NCBI GenBank assembly: GCA_963843605.1
Contig: CAWJLA010000005.1
Coordinates: 372,001-436,000, forward strand
Reading direction: 5' to 3'
Source: FEN-1297 sp963843605
GTDB lineage: Bacteria; Bacteroidota; Ignavibacteria; Ignavibacteriales; Ignavibacteriaceae
Length of the DNA: 64,000 nt
The translations under genes were made by a program, and so were the position numbers. Every line of letters starts with the position of its first letter. The stretch's first letter is position 1. Below are positions 17,896 to 26,749 of this stretch, in pieces. The notes beneath the pieces are model-generated. The model had not been told where the DNA came from and made no database searches. It saw only the letters and a program-made list of their open reading frames with translations.

Positions 17896-18861
17896 ATGGG
17901 AAAGAAAAAAATTGCGCTGATAGGCGGAGGCCAAATCGGCGGCGTTTTGGCACAGTTGATCGCTTTGAGACAATTAGGCGATGTTGTTCTCTTCGATATC
18001 GTAGAAGATATGCCTCAGGGCAAAACGCTGGATATTGCGGAAGCTGCCAGAGTTGACGGTTTTGATGTTTCTCTAAGAGGAACAAATACATATAAGGATA
18101 TAAATGGTGCTGATTTGGTGATCATTACAGCAGGACTGCCCCGAAAGCCCGGTATGAGTCGTGATGACCTATTAACAACAAATGCCAAAATCATGAAAAG
18201 TGTTGCAGAAGGAGTAAAAGAAAATGCTCCCAATGCAATTGTAATTATTATCTCCAATCCTCTCGATGCAATGGTCACATTATTTCAAAAAGTGAGCGGA
18301 TTTCCGTCAAATAAAGTTTTGGGACAGGCCGGTGTCTTGGATTCTTCGCGTTTTGCCACATTCATTGCATGGGAACTTGATGTCTCCGTAAAAGACGTAA
18401 ATGCTATGGTGCTTGGCGGACACGGAGATACTATGGTTCCGTTAACGCGATATGCAAACGTAAACGGCATACCTGCAATGGAAATGCTTGAAAGAAAATA
18501 CAACGACAAAGCCAAAGCCGGTGAAATAATGAAAGCAATGGTAGAAAGAACTAAAATGGCAGGCGGCGAAGTAGTAAAACTTTTAAAGACAGGTTCCGCG
18601 TTTTATTCTCCTGCTTCGAGTGCGGTTGCTATGGCACAGTCTATATTGCTTGATGAGAAAAGACTTCTACCGACCTGCGCTTTTCTGAACGGCGAATTCG
18701 GAGTTAACGGTTATTATGTCGGGGTTCCGGCAGTACTCGGTTCCAACGGTGTTGAAAGGGTGGTCGAACTTTCTCTGGATGGTGAAGAGCAGGCTGCTTT
18801 TAATAAATCTCTGGATTCAGTTAAAAAACTTATTGAAGATATGGGAAGATTAGGATTTTAA
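17896..18861 (+). CDS. mdh: Malate dehydrogenase (LDH-like type)
   Basis: Interconverts malate and oxaloacetate with NAD in the TCA cycle. The Rossmann motif GGGQIGG is at residues 10-16, and an acidic residue follows strand beta-2 (VVLFDIVE), which favours NAD over NADP. The substrate loop is GLPRKPGMSRDDL, whose Arg pair selects malate rather than lactate. The catalytic His is His176 in GGHGDTMVPL. The 321-residue length fits the LDH-like MDH group. It has its own Shine-Dalgarno and shares a terminator with the facing rpmA. Confidence 0.96.
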   Translation: MGKKKIALIGGGQIGGVLAQLIALRQLGDVVLFDIVEDMPQGKTLDIAEAARVDGFDVSLRGTNTYKDINGADLVIITAGLPRKPGMSRDDLLTTNAKIMKSVAEGVKENAPNAIVIIISNPLDAMVTLFQKVSGFPSNKVLGQAGVLDSSRFATFIAWELDVSVKDVNAMVLGGHGDTMVPLTRYANVNGIPAMEMLERKYNDKAKAGEIMKAMVERTKMAGGEVVKLLKTGSAFYSPASSAVAMAQSILLDEKRLLPTCAFLNGEFGVNGYYVGVPAVLGSNGVERVVELSLDGEEQAAFNKSLDSVKKLIEDMGRLGF

Positions 18862-18880
18862 TTGAAGACGGTTTAAATCT

Positions 18881-18911
18881 AAAAAACCCTCCTTCAACAG
18901 GAGGGTTTTTT
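18881..18911. terminator. Bidirectional terminator between mdh and rpmA
   Basis: A perfect 13-bp stem (18881-18893 with 18899-18911) has a 5-nt loop, a GC core CCCTCCT/AGGAGGG, an A-run on the left and a T-run on the right. It therefore works as a Rho-independent terminator in both directions, for mdh on the plus strand and rplU-rpmA on the minus strand. Confidence 0.93.
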
Positions 18912-18921
18912 TTAATCAAAA

Positions 18922-19176
18922 TTAAGCCGGAATTACGTTGATATATTTTCTATCGTCTTTTTTTGTCTCAAATTTTACAAAACCGTCAGAAACAGCAAAG
19001 AGAGTATCATCGCTGCCTTTTTTCACATTCAACCCCGGGTGAAATTTAGTTCCTCTTTGTCTGACTAAAATATTACCCGCAATTACTTTTTCACCGCCGA
19101 ATTTTTTAACACCCAATCGCTGCGCATTACTGTCTCTTCCGTTTCGGGATGAGCCTTGTCCTTTCTTGTGAGCCAT
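18922..19176 (-). CDS. rpmA: 50S ribosomal protein L27
   Basis: Large-subunit ribosomal protein near the peptidyl-transferase centre. It begins MAHKKGQGSSRNGRDSNAQR, the standard L27 N-terminus without the cleavable leader seen in Firmicutes. GDNILVRQRGTKFHPG-like sequence follows (here AGNILVRQRGTKFHPG). Length is 84 residues. It lies 18 bp downstream of rplU, the usual L21-L27 pair. Confidence 0.98.
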   Translation of the reverse strand: MAHKKGQGSSRNGRDSNAQRLGVKKFGGEKVIAGNILVRQRGTKFHPGLNVKKGSDDTLFAVSDGFVKFETKKDDRKYINVIPA

Positions 19177-19194
19177 TTTAAATTACTCCTATTT

Positions 19195-19503
19195 TTATCC
19201 GATCTTGGTTATTTCTATTCTTGTTAAAGCCTGTCTGTGCCCGTTCTTTTTATCGTAGCCCGTTCTTCTCTTTTTCTTAAACACCAGAACTCTGTCGTCC
19301 TTTACATGCGCTAAAACTTTGGCTTTAACTTTTACCCCGTCAACATAGGGTTTCCCTACTTTCGTACCCGATTCATCCGATAACAACAATACATTTTTCA
19401 ATGTAATTGTTTTATTCGGTTCATCCGTTAATCTCGGAACGTAGTATTTTGTATTTTCAGTTACCTTGAATTGTTGCCCTAATATATCAACAACCGCAAA
19501 CAT
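19195..19503 (-). CDS. rplU: 50S ribosomal protein L21
   Basis: Large-subunit protein that binds 23S rRNA. The sequence MFAVVDILGQQFKVTENTKY and the C-terminal KKKRRTGYDKKNGHRQ followed by LTRIEI are the L21 hallmarks. Length is 102 residues, typical. It is the first gene of the rplU-rpmA operon; its promoter lies in the AT-rich region above. Confidence 0.97.
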   Translation of the reverse strand: MFAVVDILGQQFKVTENTKYYVPRLTDEPNKTITLKNVLLLSDESGTKVGKPYVDGVKVKAKVLAHVKDDRVLVFKKKRRTGYDKKNGHRQALTRIEITKIG

Positions 19504-19886
19504 TTTTACCTCTATTCTTAAATTTAGACAACAAAGTTAAAAAATTGCCCAATACAAGTCAATTTTAAATTTTTAAATATTTAATTATGATCAATTATTT
19601 TAATGTATTCACAGACTATTTTTTCTCTTTCGTTACCGGCACTCCGATGTAAAAAGAATATTAAAAACATTGACTCGAATTCAAAAAGTAAATATTTCAT
19701 TTTATTCTTCACCAATTAGGTAAAATAGCACTTGTCTTTGTAAATATTTTTTACACCTCCGCTTTTATTATTTTCTCAGGCATATTTATACTTTATATTT
19801 TGCTCATAATTAAATAATGCTCGACTCATGATAATACGCATTATGTTGGCACTATAATTGATATTGAATATTCTTCGGACGATAAA
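19504..19886. other. Divergent intergenic region, rplU and LuxR-type regulator
   Basis: About 380 bp, very AT-rich, no gene seen. It should carry the strong ribosomal promoter on the minus strand and, near its right end, a sigma-54-like element reading towards the regulator gene (listed separately). Confidence 0.5.
19846..19862 (+). promoter_or_regulatory. Possible sigma-54 (-24/-12) promoter
   Basis: TTGGCACTATAATTGAT matches the sigma-54 consensus (TGGCAC, then TTGC after the right gap). GG is at 19848-19849, and the -12 dinucleotide is GA instead of GC. The ten-base spacing is correct. Transcription would start near 19873, about 14 bases before the ATG at 19887. The -12 mismatch keeps this tentative. 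Confidence 0.35.
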
Positions 19887-20543
19887 ATGAAATTAAAAGT
19901 AGTTGTTGCACATGATTTATTATTGTTACGTGACGCTATTGCCTCGTTGCTTTCGGAAAGCAGTAATATCGAAATAATCGGTGAATCTTCTTGTAATGTC
20001 GAATTAATTCATCTGTGCAGAACAGCAAAACCGGATATTTTGATTTCATATATCCCTCATAATGCAGATAAAATAATACCGATATTATCCGAAATTAAGA
20101 CATTGAGCAAAAACATTAAAATCCTGGCTATTACGGAAATCGAAGACGAAAAGCTTTATTTGAAATTTTACGGTACGGGTATAAACGGCATTGTATACTC
20201 AAATTCTTCACATATGCTTTTAATCGAAGCAATTAACATGATATACCGGGAAAATATTTTTGTTAAAATTTACGACAATAAAATCGAACTTTTAAATCTG
20301 GAAGAGAAAATAAACTCGATTTTCATGCGCAGCAGCAGACAAACCTTAAAACTTACTCCCAGGGAAAAAGAAGTTCTTCATTTAATTGGCGAAGGCTTAA
20401 CTACAAAGGAGATCTCGGAAAAGCTTATGCTTAGCAAAAGGACTATCGATTATTTCAGGGGTGCCTTAATCCAAAAATTACATGTTAATTCTACTGCCGG
20501 ACTTATCCGCAGGGCCATTATTCTAAATTCGGAATTAAATTAA
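19887..20543 (+). CDS. LuxR/NarL-type regulator with degenerate receiver domain
   Basis: A 218-residue DNA-binding regulator. The C-terminal LuxR-type helix-turn-helix is canonical: LTPREKEVLHLIGEGLTTKE, then ISEKLMLSKRTIDYF. The N-terminal domain has receiver-like length and pattern, but key residues are missing. The acidic pair is reduced to one Asp (VVVAHD, Asp10), the phosphoacceptor position holds Ser54 (PDILISYIP), and the conserved Lys after GINGIVY is Ser. It probably cannot be phosphorylated in the usual way and may respond to a ligand, a partner, or its own level. It converges on the phoR-like gene with only 8 bp between them; no kinase is paired with it. Confidence 0.85.
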   Translation: MKLKVVVAHDLLLLRDAIASLLSESSNIEIIGESSCNVELIHLCRTAKPDILISYIPHNADKIIPILSEIKTLSKNIKILAITEIEDEKLYLKFYGTGINGIVYSNSSHMLLIEAINMIYRENIFVKIYDNKIELLNLEEKINSIFMRSSRQTLKLTPREKEVLHLIGEGLTTKEISEKLMLSKRTIDYFRGALIQKLHVNSTAGLIRRAIILNSELN

Positions 20544-20551
20544 TTCGGGTT

Positions 20552-21580
20552 TTACTTTTTAAGGCTGAACGAGAACTCAGTTCCTTCTTCCACACGGCTT
20601 TTAACTTCAATCTTTGAACCATGCGCTTCCACTATATGCTTTACTATTGCCAAGCCAAGACCTGTACCTCCTACCGCTCTGGACCTGGCTTTATCAACTC
20701 TGTAAAAACGCTCGAAAATCCTATCCAGGTCTTCGGCAGGAATTCCGATGCCCGTATCTTTTATAATTATTTTTCCGAATTTCTGTTCCTCTTCAACCTG
20801 AATTTCAACTTTCCCTTTTTCTGTGTATTTTATTGCATTTTGGATAAGATTTGTCATTACCTGCCTCAACTTGGCCTTATCGCCCAACAACTGCAGTTTT
20901 TCGTTTACAGGGCCGTAAATTAATTCCAAACCTTTTTCTTCAACCAGCGGTTTAAATTCCGTAAAAATATTTTTCAGGTATTCATTTATATTAAAATACC
21001 GGAAACTCATTCTCATTTCGCCCGATTCTATCATTGAAATATCTATCAAATCATTAAGCAGGTTATTAAGGTTGTTTGTATGGTGACTGGCCTTTTCCAG
21101 AAAATATGTATTAACGTTTGCATCATTTATAGCTCCGCTCTGGAGAGTTTCAATATAACCCTGTATCGCAAATATGGGGGTTCTTAATTCATGCGAAACA
21201 TTAGCAAGGAATTCGGTTCTGATTCTCTCCAGCCTTTTTAAATATTCGATATCGTTCTTTGTCTTCTCGAACATTAACTTTATTTCTTCCTGAATTTGGG
21301 TAAGATTATTACCGAGAACAATTTCATCCGATGATAGATATACATTTTTTCTGATGTTATTTATTATTGATTTGATACCTGCCAGTTCCTTGCGTCTCTT
21401 TTTGCCGATGAAGTTAAGAAGGAATAAGTCAATGATAACAACAAGTATTACCAAATGAACAGTCGGCTTAACATCTGGAATCAAAAAAAATACGGAGAGG
21501 AAAAAGACGAGATTTACCGCAAGAAATTCCGGCAGATAAACACGAACAGACGAGAGATTTAATTTTAAATCATTCAACAC
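20552..21580 (-). CDS. PhoR-like sensor histidine kinase
   Basis: A membrane histidine kinase, partner of the overlapping response regulator. Two hydrophobic helices (about residues 17-34 and 41-57) have almost no periplasmic loop, as in PhoR, which senses through PhoU/Pst rather than directly. The H-box is FLANVSHELRTP with His130; the N-box is NLIQNAIKYT, G1 DTGIGIP, and G2 GTGLGLAIVKHIVEAHG. No PAS or HAMP domain is obvious between membrane and H-box. The start overlaps the regulator's end by 11 bp. A role in phosphate control is likely given phoU-pstB at 61-62 kb, but those genes are 40 kb away. Confidence 0.85.
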   Translation of the reverse strand: MLNDLKLNLSSVRVYLPEFLAVNLVFFLSVFFLIPDVKPTVHLVILVVIIDLFLLNFIGKKRRKELAGIKSIINNIRKNVYLSSDEIVLGNNLTQIQEEIKLMFEKTKNDIEYLKRLERIRTEFLANVSHELRTPIFAIQGYIETLQSGAINDANVNTYFLEKASHHTNNLNNLLNDLIDISMIESGEMRMSFRYFNINEYLKNIFTEFKPLVEEKGLELIYGPVNEKLQLLGDKAKLRQVMTNLIQNAIKYTEKGKVEIQVEEEQKFGKIIIKDTGIGIPAEDLDRIFERFYRVDKARSRAVGGTGLGLAIVKHIVEAHGSKIEVKSRVEEGTEFSFSLKK

Positions 21581-22259
21581 TTTTAAATCTATATCCTACA
21601 CCTTTTACTGTTTCGATCAAATCCGAAAAAGTGCCAAGTTTTTCCCTGATTTTACGGATATGAACGTCAACGGTTCTGTCCACAACGTACACATCCGCTC
21701 CCCATACGTCCTTCAACAGAGTATCGCGGCTGAACACTCTGCCCGGATTATTAGCTAAATAATAGAGCACCTCAAATTCTTTTCTCGGAAATACTTTTTC
21801 TTCGCCGTCCAAATAAACTATGTACTGCTCCCGGTCTATCTTAAGCGGCCCGATTTCAATTTTGACGGGCTCTTTTTTAACTTCCGAAGAATCGCCTTTT
21901 CTGAGATTGGATCTAACCCTGGCAATCAATTTTTTAGGAGAGATTGGTTTTTGGATATAATCGCTTGCGCCTAATTCAAGTCCGAGAATTTCGTTAACCT
22001 CGCCCGATTTTGCCGTTAAAAATATTACCGGAATGTTTTTATAATCGGGATTGGTTCTAATTCTTTTACAAACTTCATATCCGTCCAGTTTAGGCATCAT
22101 AATATCCAGAATAACCAAGTCGGGTTTTTCGGACATTTTTTCCAATGCTTTAATACCGTCGTAAGCCGAAATCACCTCAAACCCCTCATGCAGCAGATTG
22201 TACTGCAGAAATTCAACTATATCGGGTTCGTCGTCTACAAGCAAAATTTTTGTTTTCAT
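21570..22259 (-). CDS. PhoB/OmpR-family response regulator
   Basis: A transcription factor activated by the downstream PhoR-like kinase. The receiver domain is complete: VDDEPD (Asp9, Asp10), phosphoacceptor Asp52 in VILDIMMPKLDG, conserved Thr in VIFLTAKSG and Lys in IQKPISP. The C-terminal winged helix contains FPRKEFEVLYYLANNPGRVF, RDTLLKDVWG, and DRTVDVHIRKIREKLG, which are typical of PhoB/OmpR. Length is 229 residues. It lies 5 bp after the oxidoreductase gene, within a long minus-strand run. PhoB is the best guess, but other OmpR members cannot be excluded. Confidence 0.88.
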   Translation of the reverse strand: MKTKILLVDDEPDIVEFLQYNLLHEGFEVISAYDGIKALEKMSEKPDLVILDIMMPKLDGYEVCKRIRTNPDYKNIPVIFLTAKSGEVNEILGLELGASDYIQKPISPKKLIARVRSNLRKGDSSEVKKEPVKIEIGPLKIDREQYIVYLDGEEKVFPRKEFEVLYYLANNPGRVFSRDTLLKDVWGADVYVVDRTVDVHIRKIREKLGTFSDLIETVKGVGYRFKSVE

Positions 22260-22264
22260 ATATT

Positions 22265-23266
22265 TTATAATTTTATTTCCTTGTTTTGTTCTGCCGATTT
22301 GTACATAGTTTCTATTACCTTCATTCTTGAAAGAGAGTCCTCGGCGGATGAAAAAACCGGGTTGAGTCCGTTCATCGCTCCGATAAAACTTTTAAGTTCA
22401 TTGAAATAAGATTTCTTAAATAAGCTTAATGCGCTTTCCGAACGGGATGGTGTCAAATCGATAATCTGCTCGTTCATTTTTTTATAAACTTGAAAAGGAT
22501 TTAAAGATGCCGAACCCCGGGTACAATATATATTAAAATAAAAATAATCTTTTTCCAGAAGAAGTGACCAGCTCGATTCCATACTGATAACGGAAGAATC
22601 CTTGCACCGCAGCATACTTATTGAAGTATCTTCGACGGTTTTAGTGTTATGATGAAAACTTTTTGTCGAGACGCTTTCCACCGCTGGAAAGTCCAGCAGC
22701 CATAAAGAAAGATCCAACAACAATATACTTAAATCTATAATTACTCCCCCGCCTGATTCCACTTTTTTTGTAAACCATTTTTCGCTGCTGCTTTGTTTTC
22801 TGAGCCATCCGCATTTTATATAGAAAGGCTCTCCTATTTCGCCTGAGTTTACCAGACTTTTTAAAATCATGGCATCCGGTCTGTATCTCAGGTTCATACC
22901 TACCATAATTTTCCTGTTATATTTTTTAGCAGCATCTACAATCTGCTTTGCCTCACTGTAAGTACGGGCAAGCGGTTTTTCAACCAAAACATTTTTGCCG
23001 GCCTTAAGAGCTGCTATTGCCACTTCTTTATGAGAACTGGTCGGGGTAGCTATAATTACGCTTTCGGTGTTGCTTTTACTTAATAGTTCATTATGATCTT
23101 TATAACGCTCTTTAATATTAAATTTATCCGCAATAGTATTTAAACGGCTCTTGTTTATATCGGCTACCGCAGTAACCGTTACATTTTCGAGTTTGGCAAG
23201 ATTAGGTAAATGAACTAATTGAGCTATTCCGCCGAGACCGATTATTCCCACTTTTAATTTTTCCAT
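22265..23266 (-). CDS. Gfo/Idh/MocA-family NAD(P)-dependent oxidoreductase
   Basis: A dehydrogenase of the sugar/inositol type; the substrate cannot be told from sequence. The Rossmann motif GLGGIAQLVHLPNL is at residues 10-23, and the conserved VEKPLARTYSEA contains the EKP catalytic/cofactor motif. The C-terminal half is the expected beta-sheet domain (SGGGVIIDLSILLLDLSLWL; the usual Asp-His pair reads as DLS..L here). That substitution makes a classical catalytic histidine doubtful. The start overlaps the dxs stop by 1 bp. Length is 333 residues. Confidence 0.85.
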   Translation of the reverse strand: MEKLKVGIIGLGGIAQLVHLPNLAKLENVTVTAVADINKSRLNTIADKFNIKERYKDHNELLSKSNTESVIIATPTSSHKEVAIAALKAGKNVLVEKPLARTYSEAKQIVDAAKKYNRKIMVGMNLRYRPDAMILKSLVNSGEIGEPFYIKCGWLRKQSSSEKWFTKKVESGGGVIIDLSILLLDLSLWLLDFPAVESVSTKSFHHNTKTVEDTSISMLRCKDSSVISMESSWSLLLEKDYFYFNIYCTRGSASLNPFQVYKKMNEQIIDLTPSRSESALSLFKKSYFNELKSFIGAMNGLNPVFSSAEDSLSRMKVIETMYKSAEQNKEIKL

Positions 23267-25185
23267 TAAACTGCGACCTCGTGATTAAGTTTTCTGTTCT
23301 CAATGAATATTTTTATTCTTTCGGATATTCCCTGCGAATCTAGGCTCAACAAACGGTACAGTTCCGCCTGTGTACCGTGCTCGATGAAGTCATCGGGCAG
23401 TCCAATTCTGAGTATGTCGCTTTTATAGTTCTTGTCGATGAAATATTCCGAAATTCCGCTGCCGAAACCTCCCTGAAGCGCATTTTCCTCAAGGGTAACA
23501 ATCTTTGAAAATTTTGTTGCGATATTGTCGAGCATTTCTCTATCAAAAGGTTTTATAAAGCGCATGTTTATCACTTCGCAATTTATTCCGTCGTTTTCTA
23601 AAAGCTCCGCGGCTTTCATCGAATAGTCTACCATTGTACCTACAGCCAGAAGAACTACATCTTTGCCTTCGCGCAATATTTCGCTTTTCCCAATTTCAAT
23701 TAAATCGAAATGATCTTTAATCTCAACTCCAAGCCCGGCACCTCTCGGATACCTCAGCGCAACCGGTCCTCCCTGATATTTTACCGAAGTGAAAAGCATG
23801 TCTCTCAGTTCCGATTCATCTTTAGGGGCCATAATTATCATTCCGGGAATAAGCCTCAAATAACTTAAGTCAAATGCTCCGTGATGCGTAGGTCCGTCTG
23901 CTCCTACCAATCCGGCTCTGTCCAATGAAAAGACTACATGCAGTTTCTGTATAGCTACGTCGTGTATTATTTGATCAAATCCCCTCTGAAGGAATGAAGA
24001 ATATATCGCCACTACCGGCACAATTCCTTGCGTAGCAAGACCCGCCGCAAAAGTTACCCCGTGCTCTTCGGCAATTCCTACATCAAAATAATTTCTGGGG
24101 TAAGCCTGCTGCAGTTTATCCAATCCCGTTCCGTCCGGCATTGCGGCGGTAATTCCTACAACGTTCCGATTATCCTTTACAATTTCTACCAGGGCACTCC
24201 CGAATACCGAAGTATAAGAAGGATTGCCGCCGGCTTTTTTAATTGCTTTTCCAGTCAGTTTATCGAAAGGCGTAGAGGCATGAAGTTTTTGCTTATCTTT
24301 TTCTGCCGGCAGATACCCTTTGCCTTTTTTGGTAATTGCATGTACTAAAATAGGTCCCTTCATATCTTTTACTTGTTCGAACAATTTAACAAGCTGATGA
24401 ACATTATGACCGTTTACAGGGCCGAAATATCTAAAGCCCAAAGCTTCAAACAGCATTCCGGGAGTGACAATTGCTTTAATACCGTTTTCCAGCCTTACCG
24501 CAATTTTTCTGAGCCTGTCTCCGAACAGATCCAGTTTACCTGTAAGTTCCCAAATCTGACCTTTGAATTTATTATAATCGGGATGCGCTATCATCTCGGT
24601 AAAATAATTCGAAATCTGCCAGACATTCGGAGCAATAGACATATTGTTGTCGTTCAAAACCACAATAAGATTCGACTTAAGAATACCCGAGTTATTCATT
24701 GCTTCGTAAGCCATACCGCCCGTCATAGCGCCGTCGCCGATAACCGCAACTACTTTCCGGGTTTCGTCTTTAATATCTCTGGCTGCAGCCATACCCAGCG
24801 CAGCTGAGATAGAAGTAGATGCATGCCCAGCGCCGAAGGTATCGAATTCGCTCTCGGCTCTCCTTAAAAACCCGCTTATTCCGTTTATCTTTCGTATTTT
24901 TTTAAGAGCGTCCATTCTTCCGGTTAGTATTTTATGCGGATAAGCCTGATGCCCGGTATCCCATACAACCAAATCATACGGAGTGTTAAAAACTTTATGA
25001 ATTGCCACGGTAAGTTCAACGGCCCCTAGACCTCCCCCGAAATGGCCTCCTATTTCTGAAATAGTATCGATTAAATATTCTCTGATATCGGAACATAAGA
25101 CTTTTAGTTGAGTGTGATCCAGGTTCCTAATATCTTCCGGAGAATTAATTGTTGAAAGGATATTATATTTTCCTTCTTCGTTCAT
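23266..25185 (-). CDS. dxs: 1-deoxy-D-xylulose-5-phosphate synthase
   Basis: Condenses pyruvate and glyceraldehyde 3-phosphate with thiamine diphosphate, the first step of the MEP isoprenoid pathway. Visible are SEIGGHFGGGLGAVELTVAI, DTGHQAYPHKILTGR, the ThDP/Mg motif GDGAMTGGMAYEAMNN...NDNNMSI, the transketolase-type DVGIAEEHGVTFAAGLA, and DRAGLVGADGPTHHGAFD. Length is 639 residues, normal. It follows xseB by 19 bp; xseB-dxs adjacency is common in bacteria. Confidence 0.97.
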   Translation of the reverse strand: MNEEGKYNILSTINSPEDIRNLDHTQLKVLCSDIREYLIDTISEIGGHFGGGLGAVELTVAIHKVFNTPYDLVVWDTGHQAYPHKILTGRMDALKKIRKINGISGFLRRAESEFDTFGAGHASTSISAALGMAAARDIKDETRKVVAVIGDGAMTGGMAYEAMNNSGILKSNLIVVLNDNNMSIAPNVWQISNYFTEMIAHPDYNKFKGQIWELTGKLDLFGDRLRKIAVRLENGIKAIVTPGMLFEALGFRYFGPVNGHNVHQLVKLFEQVKDMKGPILVHAITKKGKGYLPAEKDKQKLHASTPFDKLTGKAIKKAGGNPSYTSVFGSALVEIVKDNRNVVGITAAMPDGTGLDKLQQAYPRNYFDVGIAEEHGVTFAAGLATQGIVPVVAIYSSFLQRGFDQIIHDVAIQKLHVVFSLDRAGLVGADGPTHHGAFDLSYLRLIPGMIIMAPKDESELRDMLFTSVKYQGGPVALRYPRGAGLGVEIKDHFDLIEIGKSEILREGKDVVLLAVGTMVDYSMKAAELLENDGINCEVINMRFIKPFDREMLDNIATKFSKIVTLEENALQGGFGSGISEYFIDKNYKSDILRIGLPDDFIEHGTQAELYRLLSLDSQGISERIKIFIENRKLNHEVAV

Positions 25186-25204
25186 TACAAAAGTACCCCA
25201 TTAT

Positions 25205-25441
25205 TTATTCTTCTTTTATGTCTTCTTCGGATGTTTCATCACCCAAATTTTCTTTAAGTTCCGTTATTTTAATTTCAGCATGCTTAAGCGCCGCCATGCA
25301 CTCTTTGGAGAGCCCGATGCCCTCTTCGTATAAAGTAATTGCTTCTTCCAGACCGATATCTTCGCTTTCAAGCAGAACTGAAATTTCTTCTAGCCTATTA
25401 AGTTTTTTTTCAAAAGTAGATTTAGCTGTTTTTTTTGCCAT
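25205..25441 (-). CDS. xseB: Exodeoxyribonuclease VII small subunit
   Basis: Small helical subunit that binds along XseA. The signature FEKKLNRLEEISVLLESEDI followed by GLEEAITLYEEGIGLSKECM is present, and the tail is acidic (DETSEEDIKEE). Length is 78 residues, standard. It lies between xseA (77 bp upstream) and dxs. Confidence 0.95.
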   Translation of the reverse strand: MAKKTAKSTFEKKLNRLEEISVLLESEDIGLEEAITLYEEGIGLSKECMAALKHAEIKITELKENLGDETSEEDIKEE

Positions 25442-25518
25442 TATTATATTATATCTAAGGTTAAAAGTTTTGTTATTTATTATCGAAATGTCAATGTAAA
25501 TACCGAGTATTTAGAAGT

Positions 25519-26715
25519 TTAAACATTTTTTACGGTTGAAGTACCGTCATAAAATTCAATAATTACATCTTTACCGGGATCTATATTTTTGACACGCGTT
25601 ATGTACTTGGCATTCTGCCTTATAAGCGCAAAGCCTTTCTTCAGCGTTTTTTTCACGTTGTGCGATTCAATTTTATTTGCTAAAATGACAGCACGGTTTT
25701 TATTTATCAACAGCTTATTATTAATATTTTGCTGTACTCTGTAAAGCAAATTATCCGCCTGCTGCGATTTTCTTCTCACCAGGTCAAGAGGAATTCTAAA
25801 TCCGTATGAATTCAGCGAACGTTTTATTTTTTCCGTCTTTGCAGATATTAAAGCATCAATGTTTTGTGTTGAATTATATAAAAATTCATCTATAAAGGCA
25901 AAAATATCATTCATGTCCGGTGTTGCCAGTTCCATTGCGGCTGTAGGAGTTGCCGCCCTGAGATCTGCCGTAAAATCGGATATTGTAAAATCTATTTCAT
26001 GACCGATTCCAGTAATTACCGGAATATCCGAATTAAATATTTGCCTTGCAACTATCTCTTCGTTAAAAGCCCATAAATCTTCAATCGAGCCGCCGCCCCG
26101 TCCCAAAAGAATAACATCGATATCGTCTCTTTTGTTCAACAATTTCAAACTTTGAACAATAGTTTTCGCCGCACCGCTGCCCTGAACCTTTGACGGAGCA
26201 ATTACTAATTCTGCGATCGGGTATCTCCTTTTGGCTACGCTAATCATATCCCTGAATGCCGCACCGTCTATCGCAGTAACTATTCCTATTTTAATAGGAA
26301 AAACCGGTATAGTCTTTTTATATTTATCATCGAATAAACCCTCCGCGGCTAATTTATTTTTTAGCCGTTCAAAAGCTGCCTGAAGTTCACCGATTCCGGC
26401 AGGTCTCATCGAACGTACATCAAGCTGATAATTTCCGCGCGGAGGATAAACAGTAATTCTCCCGGTGACAGTTATTTTCATACCGTCCTGAGGTGAAAAG
26501 AACACATTATTGTTAATTCCTTTCCACATCGTACAGGATATTACCGCATCAGAATCCTTTAAATTAAAATACCAATGCCCGGATACATGGCGCTTGAAAT
26601 TTGACAACTCTCCCTGAACGGAAACGTACGGAAAGCTGTCTTCCATTACTTTTTTTATCTGAAGCGTTAGCTCGGATACACTTAAGACGCCGGAATCTTC
26701 AATCATATAATTCAA
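25519..26715 (-). CDS. xseA: Exodeoxyribonuclease VII large subunit
   Basis: Catalytic subunit of the single-strand-specific nuclease. An N-terminal OB-fold (FPYVSVQGELSNFKRHVSGH, WYFNLKD) is followed by the catalytic core with GIVTAIDGAAFRDM, VILLGRGGGSIEDLWAFNEE and GIGHEIDFTISDFTADLRA. The usual coiled-coil region is shorter than in E. coli, giving 398 residues against about 450. Start ATG 26715 gives MNYMIEDSG; an internal Met at codon 4 is a possible alternative. Confidence 0.96.
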   Translation of the reverse strand: MNYMIEDSGVLSVSELTLQIKKVMEDSFPYVSVQGELSNFKRHVSGHWYFNLKDSDAVISCTMWKGINNNVFFSPQDGMKITVTGRITVYPPRGNYQLDVRSMRPAGIGELQAAFERLKNKLAAEGLFDDKYKKTIPVFPIKIGIVTAIDGAAFRDMISVAKRRYPIAELVIAPSKVQGSGAAKTIVQSLKLLNKRDDIDVILLGRGGGSIEDLWAFNEEIVARQIFNSDIPVITGIGHEIDFTISDFTADLRAATPTAAMELATPDMNDIFAFIDEFLYNSTQNIDALISAKTEKIKRSLNSYGFRIPLDLVRRKSQQADNLLYRVQQNINNKLLINKNRAVILANKIESHNVKKTLKKGFALIRQNAKYITRVKNIDPGKDVIIEFYDGTSTVKNV

Positions 26716-26749
26716 CCCGTTTTAAGAGAAAAAAGATTAAGACGATTCT

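Noticed and set aside
24373..24807. 144-codon open frame on the plus strand
   Set aside because: It lies antisense inside dxs, which has all its motifs; no ribosome-binding site or recognisable domain.
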